DNA from: Candidatus Woesearchaeota archaeon | GTDB taxonomy: Archaea; Nanobdellota; Nanobdellia; Woesearchaeales; GW2011-AR4 | Direction: 5' to 3' | NCBI GenBank assembly: GCA_016185945.1 | Contig: JACPMR010000010.1 | Location: 248,001 to 312,000, forward strand | Length of the DNA stretch: 64,000 nt | Shown: positions 1 through 7,405 of the stretch, piece after piece | Layout: each line of letters starts with the position of its first letter | Numbering within the stretch: the stretch's first letter is position 1 | The notes under the pieces: generated by a model | What the model was told of the DNA's origin: nothing | Seen by the model: only the letters and a program-made list of their open reading frames with translations | Databases searched by the model: none | Made by a program: the position numbers and the translations under genes

Positions 1-1272
1 AGATGGCATAGGCTTGTTGTTTCTTATGTTGCCTTCTAGAAAGAAATTAAAGGTGTAGCCTTGTCCGTCCAATGCAAACGGCTCTTCGATCTCAACCATA
101 ACCGGGAATGACAAGTCATAAGCAAACCTGTATTCCTGTATGCCGAAAAATGATATAATGCTGTTTGCAGAGCTTGGCACGCATTGCTCTCCCCTGCAAT
201 TCAAGTCAAAGTAAGTACGCCAGAAATCAAGATAAGTGAAACTGGCTGCAAGATTTCTGAAAGAGCTATTTGCTATTGGTATTATGGTTGAGTCGTACAA
301 CCTTTGCTTTAATTCAGAGCCAAACAAGTTTCTTTCGTAATTGTAAGTGCCATCAATCTGAAACAACGGGATATAAGACGCAAGCAAACCAGTTATTTTA
401 TTTCTGATGTCGCTTTTCTGCCAGCTTATCGAGCTGCCAAAATTAAACTGCATGTCGGCCATTGGAGGCAGCTTTTCTTTGTCCACTCCTGAGAATGAAA
501 CAAGCATGTTGAGCATGTGCTTTTCCAAGTATCGGTGCTTTATCTCGAGATTTGTTATTTTTGTTGCCAAATCATAAATCTTGTCGAGATTGACTGGGAT
601 ACTTACAAAAAACTGGCTTATCCTTGTTTTAGCGTCCTGTTTTTCTATGTCTAATGGATATTCTATTATTACAATTACCTCCTCTGTGCCAATTGTCACA
701 TCGCTTTTTAGCTTGCTTTCTTCGATTATTTTGTAACCCTGCTCGGCAAACGGTTCAAAATTGCTCAGGCACTCCCTGAATTTCAAGTCTATATATCTTT
801 CCAGTTGCTTTTCAATAGAATTTTCCGTGTTTCTAAGCTCAGGCTTTTTTGATGCAAACTGGCAATTGCCTTTGCAGTTGTTTGCCGACTTCAAATACCA
901 CCAATATGGAACCCTTAAATCAGAGTCAGAAGCAAAAACAACAGCGTCGCTCTCTGTCGGGTTATTTGATATTGCAAATCGTTCCTTGTTCAAAGTTCTG
1001 TCTGCAAAGCTTATGTAGCCGCCTTGCTTGCCTATAATCTTCAAGCCCTCAACTCCAACAGAATAAGCGCAGGCACTGACATATTCTCTTATTGGATCAA
1101 ATTCAACTGGAACTTGCTCCTGAACAATTTTTATTTCCGGCTCATAAGGTTTTGGGAGTTTCTGCGTTGAGTAAAAAAATATTGCTCCTCCTATCAAAAT
1201 AACCAATCCGACAATCAGGAATATTGTTGTTTGTGATTTCTTATTTGTGATTATTTTTCTGTTTGTTTTCAT
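1..1272 (-). CDS. Pilin-like membrane-anchored surface protein, 3' end outside window
   Basis: The reverse strand is open from an ATG at 1272 to the window edge (about 424 codons). The protein begins with a short basic segment and then a hydrophobic stretch containing SQTTIFLIVGLVILIGG, the layout of archaeal class III (type IV pilin-like) signals. A long polar exported domain with scattered cysteines follows. The gene at 4231-4992 starts the same way (KAQVSLFFIFGVIILI) and also has an early Cys and a GGY motif, so the two look like distant paralogues. The start overlaps the stop of the small upstream gene (ATGA), implying one operon. The product is probably a secreted or surface fibre component; the exact role is unknown and the C-terminus is not visible. 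Confidence 0.7.
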   Translation of the reverse strand, partial: MKTNRKIITNKKSQTTIFLIVGLVILIGGAIFFYSTQKLPKPYEPEIKIVQEQVPVEFDPIREYVSACAYSVGVEGLKIIGKQGGYISFADRTLNKERFAISNNPTESDAVVFASDSDLRVPYWWYLKSANNCKGNCQFASKKPELRNTENSIEKQLERYIDLKFRECLSNFEPFAEQGYKIIEESKLKSDVTIGTEEVIVIIEYPLDIEKQDAKTRISQFFVSIPVNLDKIYDLATKITNLEIKHRYLEKHMLNMLVSFSGVDKEKLPPMADMQFNFGSSISWQKSDIRNKITGLLASYIPLFQIDGTYNYERNLFGSELKQRLYDSTIIPIANSSFRNLAASFTYLDFWRTYFDLNCRGEQCVPSSANSIISFFGIQEYRFAYDLSFPVMVEIEEPFALDGQGYTFNFFLEGNIRNNKPMPS

Positions 1273-1439
1273 TTTTCATCCAAATCTTTCAGTTCTTTCT
1301 GTATCAGTTCCAAATCGTACATTTTCTGCTCCATCAGCTCTCGGGCTAGCATTGATTTCTTCTTGCCAAGCTTCTTAGAAACTTTCTCAAGTAAGTCGTT
1401 TATTTCTTTAGATACAGTAATCCTTATCTGAATACTCAT
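1269..1439 (-). CDS. Small ribbon-helix-helix-like protein, 56 aa
   Basis: The ATG is at 1439 and the TGA at 1271-1269. The protein starts MSIQIRITVSKEINDLLEKV, a beta strand followed by a helix rich in charged residues, as in CopG/Arc-type ribbon-helix-helix DNA-binding proteins. Its stop overlaps the ATG of the downstream surface-protein gene by one ATGA, so the two are translationally coupled and it may regulate its own operon. The family is assigned by pattern only. There is no toxin partner next to it, so an antitoxin role is not supported. Confidence 0.6.
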   Translation of the reverse strand: MSIQIRITVSKEINDLLEKVSKKLGKKKSMLARELMEQKMYDLELIQKELKDLDEK

Positions 1440-1604
1440 TTTTACCTTGAAATATACATTATTTAGTCTATTTTTAGTATTAATATTTAAATATTGCTAT
1501 TAAAGGGATGAAAATTTTCATTAAATTTATACTAAATCAAGTATAAATAAAGGATATATTGTTAACTTATAATGTATTAAATATAGAAAATTCAAACAAA
1601 AATC

Positions 1605-1612
1605 TTTATATA
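1605..1612 (+). promoter_or_regulatory. TATA box of the 1636 gene
   Basis: TTTATATA lies 24-31 nt before the ATG at 1636. That spacing puts transcription initiation at or next to the start codon, so the mRNA is probably leaderless; no Shine-Dalgarno sequence is present. The rest of the 1440-1635 gap is plain AT-rich DNA between divergent genes. Confidence 0.6.
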
Positions 1613-1635
1613 CATTTGGCATTCGATAAATTATA

Positions 1636-2871
1636 ATGGCAGAAAAGAGGTTGGTAGATTATGTTAGGGGGCTCTTGCAAAGAGGCTATTCTGCTTCTGC
1701 AATAAGAGATGTTTTGCTTAGATATGGATATTCTGCGAAAGAAGTGAATGATGCAATCAGCATGAGTTTAAAGCCAACAATAAGGCATGAGATTCATTTT
1801 TCATTGACAACAATTATTGTGATTTTTTTAATTGCAGCTTCCATCATTGGAACTGGGTTGTTTTTTTATTTTAATCAAAAACCAGAAACAAAACTTCTTG
1901 ACTTGAACTTGGAGCCGATTGCAACAACAGTTGAGGCAGGGCAGAGTATTTCTTTCTTGAAAGAGCTTTCAAATCTTGGCTCTTCGAAAAGATACGATGT
2001 TTTAATCAAGCAGGAAATCATTGATTCAAAAACTAATAAGATAGTAACGCAAAAGATTGAGACAAGGGCGATTGAAACCTTTGGCTCAACGCAGACAAAC
2101 ATTCTTGTTCCAGAAGACACAAGAGCAGGAGATTATATCTTAAGGGCTATTGTTGAATATGATAACAAAAAAGCAGTTGCGACTTTGCCTGTTAAAGTTC
2201 TTGCTCTGTCTGCAAAAAAAGAAACATGTTTTGATGGCACCAAAAACCAAGATGAGGAAGGCATTGACTGCGGTGGAGTTTGTGAGCCATGCCAGCTACA
2301 AGCATTTGAGTGTAATGATGGTAATGTATGTACTGAGGATTTTTTTGAGGAAGGAAAATGTGTCGATAAGCCAATAACACCTTGCTGCGGCAACAATGTT
2401 TGTGAAGAGGAAGAAAAAGAAGTTTGTATTGCTGACTGTCCTAGAGAAGAAGAACCACAACCAACATTAACAACAGATACTTTGGAGCAGATAAAGGAAA
2501 CTGCCAGGACGAATCCAGATAAGGCATTGCAAGAGTGCAACAAAATAGAAGTGCCTGACTTGAAGGACACTTGCATTGGCAATATCGGAGAAGTTCAGAA
2601 AAACAAGATTTATTGTGAAAAAATAACCAATGCAAGAATCAAGGACTTGTGCTATTCCAATATTGCAAAATTAAACAATGACAACTCGCTTTGCGCTGAA
2701 ATCTCAACAGACAGCAGGAAGGATTCGTGCTACATGACCTTTGTTTTGGACAACAAGGATTATTCTGTATGCGACAAGATAACCAACAAGCATTTAAGGC
2801 AGTCATGCGAGTCATTGAGGCAGCTGAATGAGTTGAGCCAGCAGCAAGAAGGTAACCAGACTACTCAATAA
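1636..2871 (+). CDS. Membrane-anchored cysteine-rich extracellular protein
   Basis: 411 aa. Residues 1-45 form a small helical, UBA-like domain (LLQRGYSASAIRDVLLRYGY) predicted to be cytoplasmic. One transmembrane helix follows (about 55-80). The exterior part has a beta-rich domain (about 90-195), then a Cys-rich segment with the recurring signature DEEGIDCGGVCEPC and a second CCGNNVCEEEEKEVC-type repeat, and a C-terminal helical region with regularly spaced Cys pairs. Proteins with the GIDCGGxCxxC motif are common in DPANN genomes as surface proteins of unknown function. The next gene (2877) converges on it with 5 nt between stops. I infer surface attachment or structural function; no enzyme motif is visible. 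Confidence 0.6.
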   Translation: MAEKRLVDYVRGLLQRGYSASAIRDVLLRYGYSAKEVNDAISMSLKPTIRHEIHFSLTTIIVIFLIAASIIGTGLFFYFNQKPETKLLDLNLEPIATTVEAGQSISFLKELSNLGSSKRYDVLIKQEIIDSKTNKIVTQKIETRAIETFGSTQTNILVPEDTRAGDYILRAIVEYDNKKAVATLPVKVLALSAKKETCFDGTKNQDEEGIDCGGVCEPCQLQAFECNDGNVCTEDFFEEGKCVDKPITPCCGNNVCEEEEKEVCIADCPREEEPQPTLTTDTLEQIKETARTNPDKALQECNKIEVPDLKDTCIGNIGEVQKNKIYCEKITNARIKDLCYSNIAKLNNDNSLCAEISTDSRKDSCYMTFVLDNKDYSVCDKITNKHLRQSCESLRQLNELSQQQEGNQTTQ

Positions 2872-2876
2872 AATAG

Positions 2877-4229
2877 TTATTTCTTTTCTAGAATGGGTTT
2901 ATTTGTAGTATAAGCATTAACTTTACTAACGTAAGCTTTAGTTATCGGGAACGGCGGCACCCCTCTATACCTATTCACATTGCCTAGCCCTGCATTGTAG
3001 GCGGCAGCAGCTAATATTTTATCTCCTTTATAGAGTCTTTGAAGATAAGCCAAGTATTCTATAGCAGCGGCAGCATTTTTATAAGGATCGTCTCTAACGC
3101 CAAGTTTAACTTCACCAGTAACTGAGTCTTTGACATTTTCCCAGCTATATTTTTTATAGCCAGCAAACCTATTTACATCCTTAACAGCTATTTCCGATAT
3201 CTGAAACATTCCACAACTTTTTCTATTGCAGCCTGTTTTAGGGGTGCAGCTTGATTCCACTGCACATATTGCAAAGACAAAATCAACAAAATCAACACCA
3301 TATGCTTTGGCTTGATCACTAATGAAATCTCTAAGCTTAGGATTATTATTAAGATTATTCCTTGAATTTACTCTTCTTGGCTCATCAACTAAATACCCTG
3401 CTTCTGCACTATATTGCTTACTCTTGGAGTCTGTCCTTAAATTTACATTAGGCTCATAAACATAATCAGATATTTTTGGCTTTATAACCCTTCCTTCTTC
3501 CTTAAAAGTCAAGAGCAAATTTTTATTTTTGGCTGTTATTTCCCTTCCATTTATTGTTAATTTTGAGCCTACTTCCATGAATATCCTGCTGTTGGCGTCA
3601 AGCTCTATATTGCTATCACCCAAGAAAATTTTTGAACCAACTTGCCTTATATCCCCATTAGGCAGAGTTGGGATTGTAATAGGCATTTTAGGGTCCGTAT
3701 TCAAAGCAATCTTGTGTTTCTTTCCTGCTTCCTCCAATCTATAAACAAAAACAGTTCCTTGCCCAAATTGCTGATTGGCGACAGAACATTTCTGAGAGCA
3801 CGTGCCTGATATTTGGTTTCCTCCAAAAGTGACTCCTTGGCTATTCTCAATTCGAATTGGAGTTGCATAATTATACAATAAAACATTTGCTCCTTTTATT
3901 GTAAATTTGCCATTGGAAAATGTTGCTCCGCCATCTTTTAAAGTTGTCAATGTTCCTTTATTTGCAATCACTATACTGCCTTGCGTGATTTCAACATTTC
4001 CATTAAAATTTTCAGGGACTCTAACAACTCCCAAATCGCTTATTGTTAGTGTATTGGTAGATGGATTATATTTGAAATTGTTGCCTTCAGTTTCAATCTT
4101 CAGATTTTCCCTTAACCAGTTTCTTCGCTCTTCAAGCGATTTATCTGAAGGATAACTTGAAGTTTGTGCATAGACGGAAGTTAAGATAATCAAAACAAGA
4201 AATGCATAAATGGATTTTATTTTTCTCAT
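2877..4229 (-). CDS. Secreted lytic-transglycosylase-like (SLT domain) protein
   Basis: I place the start at the ATG at 4229, just after the upstream stop at 4231, which gives 450 aa with a clear signal peptide (MRKIKSIYAFLVLIILTSVYA). A longer frame reaches 4268 but would overlap the previous gene. Residues about 30-280 look beta-rich. The C-terminal 140 residues carry SLT/goose-lysozyme features: catalytic Glu in AVESS (about residue 325), CGMFQIS, and AAAYNAGLGN (about 410). In bacteria this fold cleaves peptidoglycan. An archaeon without murein would have to use it on another polymer or on bacterial walls. It forms an operon with the pilin-like gene upstream (1-nt gap), suggesting action at a surface structure. 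Confidence 0.8.
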   Translation of the reverse strand: MRKIKSIYAFLVLIILTSVYAQTSSYPSDKSLEERRNWLRENLKIETEGNNFKYNPSTNTLTISDLGVVRVPENFNGNVEITQGSIVIANKGTLTTLKDGGATFSNGKFTIKGANVLLYNYATPIRIENSQGVTFGGNQISGTCSQKCSVANQQFGQGTVFVYRLEEAGKKHKIALNTDPKMPITIPTLPNGDIRQVGSKIFLGDSNIELDANSRIFMEVGSKLTINGREITAKNKNLLLTFKEEGRVIKPKISDYVYEPNVNLRTDSKSKQYSAEAGYLVDEPRRVNSRNNLNNNPKLRDFISDQAKAYGVDFVDFVFAICAVESSCTPKTGCNRKSCGMFQISEIAVKDVNRFAGYKKYSWENVKDSVTGEVKLGVRDDPYKNAAAAIEYLAYLQRLYKGDKILAAAAYNAGLGNVNRYRGVPPFPITKAYVSKVNAYTTNKPILEKK

Positions 4230-4230
4230 T

Positions 4231-4992
4231 TTATTCTGTTGCAAAGCTAAAAACATATGGATTGCCATCTATTGTTACGGCGTTATCAAATATGGTAAAT
4301 ATTAAATTTCTTTCCTCCAAATCAACATCTATGCCAAGATTATTTTTTTCAGCCAAATCTATGACGCAATCAACGCATAATGTGCCCTCATTATCTAATT
4401 GATTTTTAGTAAGTTCAAGTGCAATGCCATAAATTGCATCAATCCTTAAAGGGATTTCAGCTCCAAAGTCTGAAACCTGTATGCTTGTACCTGTTCTTTC
4501 AAGAGTTAAAGGGTAATTTACTCTTACGAAAACATTATCCTTGCCTATTGTCGTGGTTACAGAATTTATTTCACCTTTTAGTTTGGTGTTTTCAAAATCC
4601 AAGCCATCTACACAATCTGGCAGTGTTTCCTTGATGTAATCTGAAATTTGCGATTCAATTATTGTAATTGAAGGTGTGGTGTTTTGGTTCAAATAAGCAT
4701 ACATCGGCATTTCGTCCAAGTCATTTACAATCTTAGGCTCAGGAATATTGTAGTAGCCGCCGTGAAGTCCAGTGTAGCTTAATGCTTCTTTGATTATACC
4801 TTCAACGCAGAAATCAACATTAGATTGAATCTGGGCTTTTAATGACAATTCAGAACTAGTTACAGCAATCTCCGTTTCTTTTATTGCCCCTGATTTCGCC
4901 TTTTCAGATGATAAATAGTTTATAAATCCAACTGCAATCAATATTATAACTCCAAATATGAAAAATAGGCTGACTTGGGCTTTATTCACCAT
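4231..4992 (-). CDS. Pilin-like membrane-anchored surface protein, 253 aa
   Basis: MVNKAQVSLFFIFGVIILIA is a short basic head followed by a hydrophobic helix with Gln before the core, as in archaeal class III signal peptides. The remaining ~220 residues are exported and carry Cys at about 62, 126 and 210/213. The region around GLHGGYYNIP resembles the GGY region of the partial protein at 1-1272, supporting paralogy. It is upstream of, and nearly touching, the SLT-domain gene, so the two are probably co-transcribed. Specific function is unknown. Confidence 0.65.
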   Translation of the reverse strand: MVNKAQVSLFFIFGVIILIAVGFINYLSSEKAKSGAIKETEIAVTSSELSLKAQIQSNVDFCVEGIIKEALSYTGLHGGYYNIPEPKIVNDLDEMPMYAYLNQNTTPSITIIESQISDYIKETLPDCVDGLDFENTKLKGEINSVTTTIGKDNVFVRVNYPLTLERTGTSIQVSDFGAEIPLRIDAIYGIALELTKNQLDNEGTLCVDCVIDLAEKNNLGIDVDLEERNLIFTIFDNAVTIDGNPYVFSFATE

Positions 4993-5138
4993 CTTTTTTA
5001 TTTGCTTTGCACTTTATTCTTAATAAATCTTTTGGAATCTGAACTTGGTGAGATTTTTTATATTCTTTTAAGAATAAATTTATCAATTAATTATTTAAAT
5101 ATGAATAAAAAGTATATAAAAATAACTAAAACAAAACA

Positions 5139-5150
5139 TTTAAATATAAG
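5139..5150 (+). promoter_or_regulatory. TATA box in front of the 5175 RNA candidate
   Basis: TTTAAATATAAG begins 36 nt upstream of the first base of the predicted stem at 5175 and is preceded by A-rich sequence that could serve as BRE. It is a typical archaeal promoter, and no protein-coding start sits at the expected distance. Confidence 0.5.
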
Positions 5151-5174
5151 CCTTGCTTCTGGAAGCAGAAAAAT

Positions 5175-5261
5175 GGCAAATAGCACATGGATGGGAATGG
5201 GTATTCTATCACACAGGCCTATCCATATTACAGCTCTTACAGCTGTGATGTGTTAGTTGCC
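5175..5261 (+). ncRNA. Structured RNA candidate, three-way junction
   Basis: The bases fold into a compact junction. The closing stem is 5175-5179 with 5257-5261 (GGCAA/TTGCC). It continues after a small internal loop as 5184-5188 with 5248-5252 (CACAT/ATGTG). Arm 2 is 5189-5195 with 5218-5224 (GGATGGG/CCTATCC, one G-U). Arm 3 is 5230-5235 with 5241-5246 (ACAGCT/AGCTGT, 5-nt loop). A TATA box lies just upstream and a T-run (CACTTTTTC, 5272-5280) just downstream. It does not match tRNA, box C/D, or H/ACA (no ACA after the stem). It could be a stand-alone sRNA or the leader of the short gene at 5291. Confidence 0.5.
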
Positions 5262-5290
5262 GATTTTAATTCACTTTTTCTGGACAAGAG

Positions 5291-5413
5291 GTGTTAAAAT
5301 TGGTGAACAAGACAAAACTAAGCTCTGCGGAGTATGAAAAAACTGAAGATTTTCTTCAGAAGTTATTTAGTGTAGACTTCAACAACCGCGGGGAAGAAAG
5401 CAAATACAAGTAA
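5291..5413 (+). CDS. Possible small protein, 40 aa
   Basis: A GTG-initiated frame preceded by AAGAG and directly following the structured RNA candidate. The predicted peptide is charged (LSSAEYEKTEDFLQKLF) and probably one amphipathic helix. I do not recognise it. Codon use is unremarkable and the evidence is only an open frame in the right position, so it may not be real. The 216 bases that follow (5414-5629) are AT-rich and show nothing I can name. Confidence 0.25.
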   Translation: MLKLVNKTKLSSAEYEKTEDFLQKLFSVDFNNRGEESKYK

Positions 5414-5629
5414 AATGGAATGGCAAAAATCAAATAAGGGATATAAAGATTTAAATAGGCATAGCCATAACATCAATTTCATGATTAGGCAAGATTATTA
5501 TAGATGTGATTGTTGTTGCTAGTTCTGATTAAGATAGTTGATATTTTTAAGATTATTCAATTACATAAATTTGATAAATAAAATACATTAACGATAAACC
5601 AATAAAACCATTTAATAAAACTTAAAAAT

Positions 5630-5837
5630 CGTCGCTTCCCAGCATCTGCAAAGTTCGTTGGGCTTTATGCCCAACTTGACTAAAGTGTCAACGAATTTTG
5701 TCGTTGATGGGAACCCAGCTCAGGAAAGTTTGCCTGACTTGTGTTCAATAAATAGGCGCGGAGGGGGAGCACAAATAAAAGTAAATTCAACATCTGAATG
5801 CCGACGCGCAGTAACATGCGTCGCAGACAGATTGAAA
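5630..5837 (+). repeat. Family A structured intergenic element, copy A1
   Basis: Starts CGTCGCTTCCCAGCATCTGC and ends ATTGAAA, like copies at 18906 and 26168. Helices visible are TTCCCA/TGGGAA around a large loop, TCAGG/CCTGA, and GCGCG (5756-5760) with CGCGC (5805-5809). In this copy the first loop carries an extra domain of about 45 nt that itself forms a three-way junction (TGGGC/GCCCA and TTGAC/GTCAA closed by TTCG/CGAA). It lies 36 nt upstream of tRNA-Cys with a TATA box between them. Expansion of a loop by a self-paired domain is what a structured RNA, or a hairpin-forming DNA, tolerates. Confidence 0.75.
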
Positions 5838-5844
5838 ATATTAA

Positions 5845-5858
5845 ATTATAAATATATA
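5845..5858 (+). promoter_or_regulatory. Promoter TATA region of tRNA-Cys
   Basis: TTATAAATATATAA-type sequence lies 15-28 nt before the first base of the tRNA, between element A1 and the tRNA. This is slightly close for an archaeal TATA box, so the primary transcript probably starts at or just inside the 5' edge of the tRNA, or the box is used with a short leader. Confidence 0.45.
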
Positions 5859-5872
5859 ACATTCACTTTCAA

Positions 5873-6010
5873 GCGAGGGTAGCCAAGCGGCTAAGGCGAG
5901 CGTTTCTCTGCAAAGGAGAACTCGATGCTGCAAAGCAGCATAATGAGCCAAAAGCGATGACATGTTGCGCAAAGCCCGCTTATTCAAGGGTTCGAGTCCC
6001 TTCCCTCGCT
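5873..6010 (+). tRNA. tRNA-Cys (GCA) with two BHB introns
   Basis: Acceptor GCGAGGG/CCCTCGC, D-arm GCC/GGC with GG in the loop, T-arm AAGGG-TTCGAGT-CCCTT, discriminator T at 6010 (U73 is typical of tRNA-Cys). Two introns are needed to make a 73-nt tRNA. Intron 1 is 5903-5926 (24 nt, between positions 30 and 31): central helix CGAG 5897-5900 with CTCG 5921-5924, bulges CG^T and AT^G, inner stem TTCTC/GAGAA. Intron 2 is 5934-5974 (41 nt, position 37/38): bulges AA^A and AG^C, inner stem GCAGCAT (5935-5941) with ATGTTGC (5962-5968). The mature anticodon arm is then AGCGG-CTGCAAC-CCGCT, five perfect pairs and anticodon GCA. cysS lies 2.8 kb downstream and also seems to carry an intron. Confidence 0.85.
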
Positions 6011-6020
6011 TTTAATATTA

Positions 6021-6079
6021 ATAAAACTCAAAAATTTGGGAGGCAAAATGATAAATGTAAACAAAGGTGGTTATCGGTG
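6021..6079 (+). repeat. Duplicated gene leader, copy 1
   Basis: AATAAAACTCAAAAATTTGG, then AGG, ATGATAAATGT and GGTTATCGGTGC closely match the leader at 6385-6441 of the next gene. The ATG equivalent to the start of the next gene is here followed at once by TAA, so translation in the long frame would have to begin at the GTG at 6067. Confidence 0.6.
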
Positions 6080-6255
6080 CAGAATCGAAATCAAAGAACT
6101 CAAAATACGATTTCAAGACTATAAAAGTTAGACCTATAACCTATAAGAGATTAGTAAGACTTAAAGCATTAATTGAAGGAGAAAAACAAGAGCTTTATTC
6201 TTTTGATGAATTAATTAACCACATAATTGACTCTATTGAGAAAGATAACAAGTAG
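6067..6255 (+). CDS. Small basic protein of unknown function, 62 aa
   Basis: Starts at GTG 6067. The first residues VVIGAES align with LIIGANG of the following protein because the two genes share a duplicated leader. The rest (KTIKVRPITYKRLVRLKALI followed by a charged helix) resembles a ribbon-helix-helix or VapB-like antitoxin: one strand, then two helices. No toxin gene is adjacent. The nearest Shine-Dalgarno (GGGAGG, about 6038-6043) serves an ATG at 6048 in another frame, so the start used is uncertain. Confidence 0.5.
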   Translation: MVIGAESKSKNSKYDFKTIKVRPITYKRLVRLKALIEGEKQELYSFDELINHIIDSIEKDNK

Positions 6256-6384
6256 AAATTTTCTCCGCAAAGAATATTAACTTGATGCAATTACTTATCC
6301 AAAATGGTTCAAAATAGATTTTACGATACAATAACCTGTTTTTGTTAATTATATTTCTATTTTAATCCATATTGTTTTAATTTT

Positions 6385-6441
6385 TAATAAACTCAAAATC
6401 TTGGAGGTATAAAAAACATGATACATGTTGATTATCGGTGC
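6385..6441 (+). repeat. Duplicated gene leader, copy 2
   Basis: TAATAAACTCAAAATCTTGG, then AGG, ATGATACATGTTG and ATTATCGGTGCGAAT match copy 1 at 6021-6079 over about 45 aligned bases with a few gaps. The GGAGG at 6403-6407 is 10 nt from the ATG at 6418 (a 12-codon frame) and 17 nt from the ATG at 6425 that opens the long gene. Confidence 0.6.
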
Positions 6442-7405
6442 GAATGGAGAAAATGATATTCACTTAGATAGTATTAGAGTTATATCACATAAAACTGAAA
6501 GAACTGGCATAAGTATCGATGATATTATAAAAGAACTTGAAGGGGAAAAAATATTATTATATCAATTGGAAAGTTTGACTTTTGGGTACAGCGATACTTT
6601 ATTACTACCCTATTTATGGAATATAGTTAACCTTCTAAAAAGACAGCTTGGTGCTGAAGCACTTATAGTACACACTGGGACAAAATGGCAAAGTGCAAAT
6701 AATGTTCCAGAAGATATTACCAATCAAGCAAGTAAGGTTAGAAAAGCTATATTCAGCTCTTACAGAGAGGTTGTTAATTCTGGTACTGAAAACATAAGTT
6801 CAGATGAAATAGTTAATGCTGCTCTTGTTGATTTTTTTAGAGAAGAATTAGAAAGATGTGGGGATTATAGACGCTCAGTAAGACGCGTAAGCAAAAATAG
6901 TCCATTTGGTATTGGCTACACATTATGGGAAATTGCCGCAAATAAAGCAATAGTCGATTACGCAACTAAAAATGATTTTAAACCAGTAAAAATAAGCTTA
7001 GCAAATCAGGCGGTGGATTTCATAGTTTCAAGAAATCTAGAACCTCTTGATGTATATGTTATCAGGTTTCAATTACCTATACAATCTTTTGGTAAAGGTG
7101 TAGTGCCTTATAGTGTACCAAGTACAATACATGGTAACCTAAATGGATACTATCTTCTTGACGATTCTCTAGACACTCTAATTGCAAAAGTAAAAAGGGC
7201 ACCAGTTGACGATTTATCTCTCACAATACGTTTACTTTTACATTTAAATGGCAATAAGCATTATTTAGATTTAAATGAAGAATCTTTATTAAAAGAAGCA
7301 TCGGCTATAGGTGCGTTATTTCTGAGAGCTGCCCAAAATGCAGGCGGATACCCATTAAAGAATTTTATTCCTGCAATTGAAGTTGGAGGTTTTAGACATG
7401 GATAG
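6425..7405 (+). CDS. Unknown protein, 326 aa, partner of class III aminotransferase
   Basis: I do not recognise this protein. It has no signal peptide or transmembrane segment, is mixed alpha/beta by composition, and shows no obvious catalytic motif; possible landmarks are LIVHTGTKWQSANNVPED and NSPFGIGYTLWEIAANKAIV. It runs into the aminotransferase gene with an 8-nt overlap, so the two are almost certainly co-translated and may act in one pathway. The pair has strongly A-rich codon use and no counterpart elsewhere in the window, which suggests recent acquisition (inference). The start at 6425 follows a GGAGG at 17 nt; a start nearer the SD would be out of frame. Confidence 0.6.
   Translation: MLIIGANGENDIHLDSIRVISHKTERTGISIDDIIKELEGEKILLYQLESLTFGYSDTLLLPYLWNIVNLLKRQLGAEALIVHTGTKWQSANNVPEDITNQASKVRKAIFSSYREVVNSGTENISSDEIVNAALVDFFREELERCGDYRRSVRRVSKNSPFGIGYTLWEIAANKAIVDYATKNDFKPVKISLANQAVDFIVSRNLEPLDVYVIRFQLPIQSFGKGVVPYSVPSTIHGNLNGYYLLDDSLDTLIAKVKRAPVDDLSLTIRLLLHLNGNKHYLDLNEESLLKEASAIGALFLRAAQNAGGYPLKNFIPAIEVGGFRHG

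Noticed and set aside
4975-5256. A 93-codon + strand frame over the structured RNA
   Set aside because: It starts inside the pilin-like gene, runs through promoter and RNA helices, and its product has no sensible composition.
5908-5914. CTGCAAA as the real anticodon loop of tRNA-Cys
   Set aside because: Using it leaves five unpaired bases after the D-arm and no 3' partner for the stem. The copy at 5928-5933 joined to C5975 gives a perfect arm after two intron removals.
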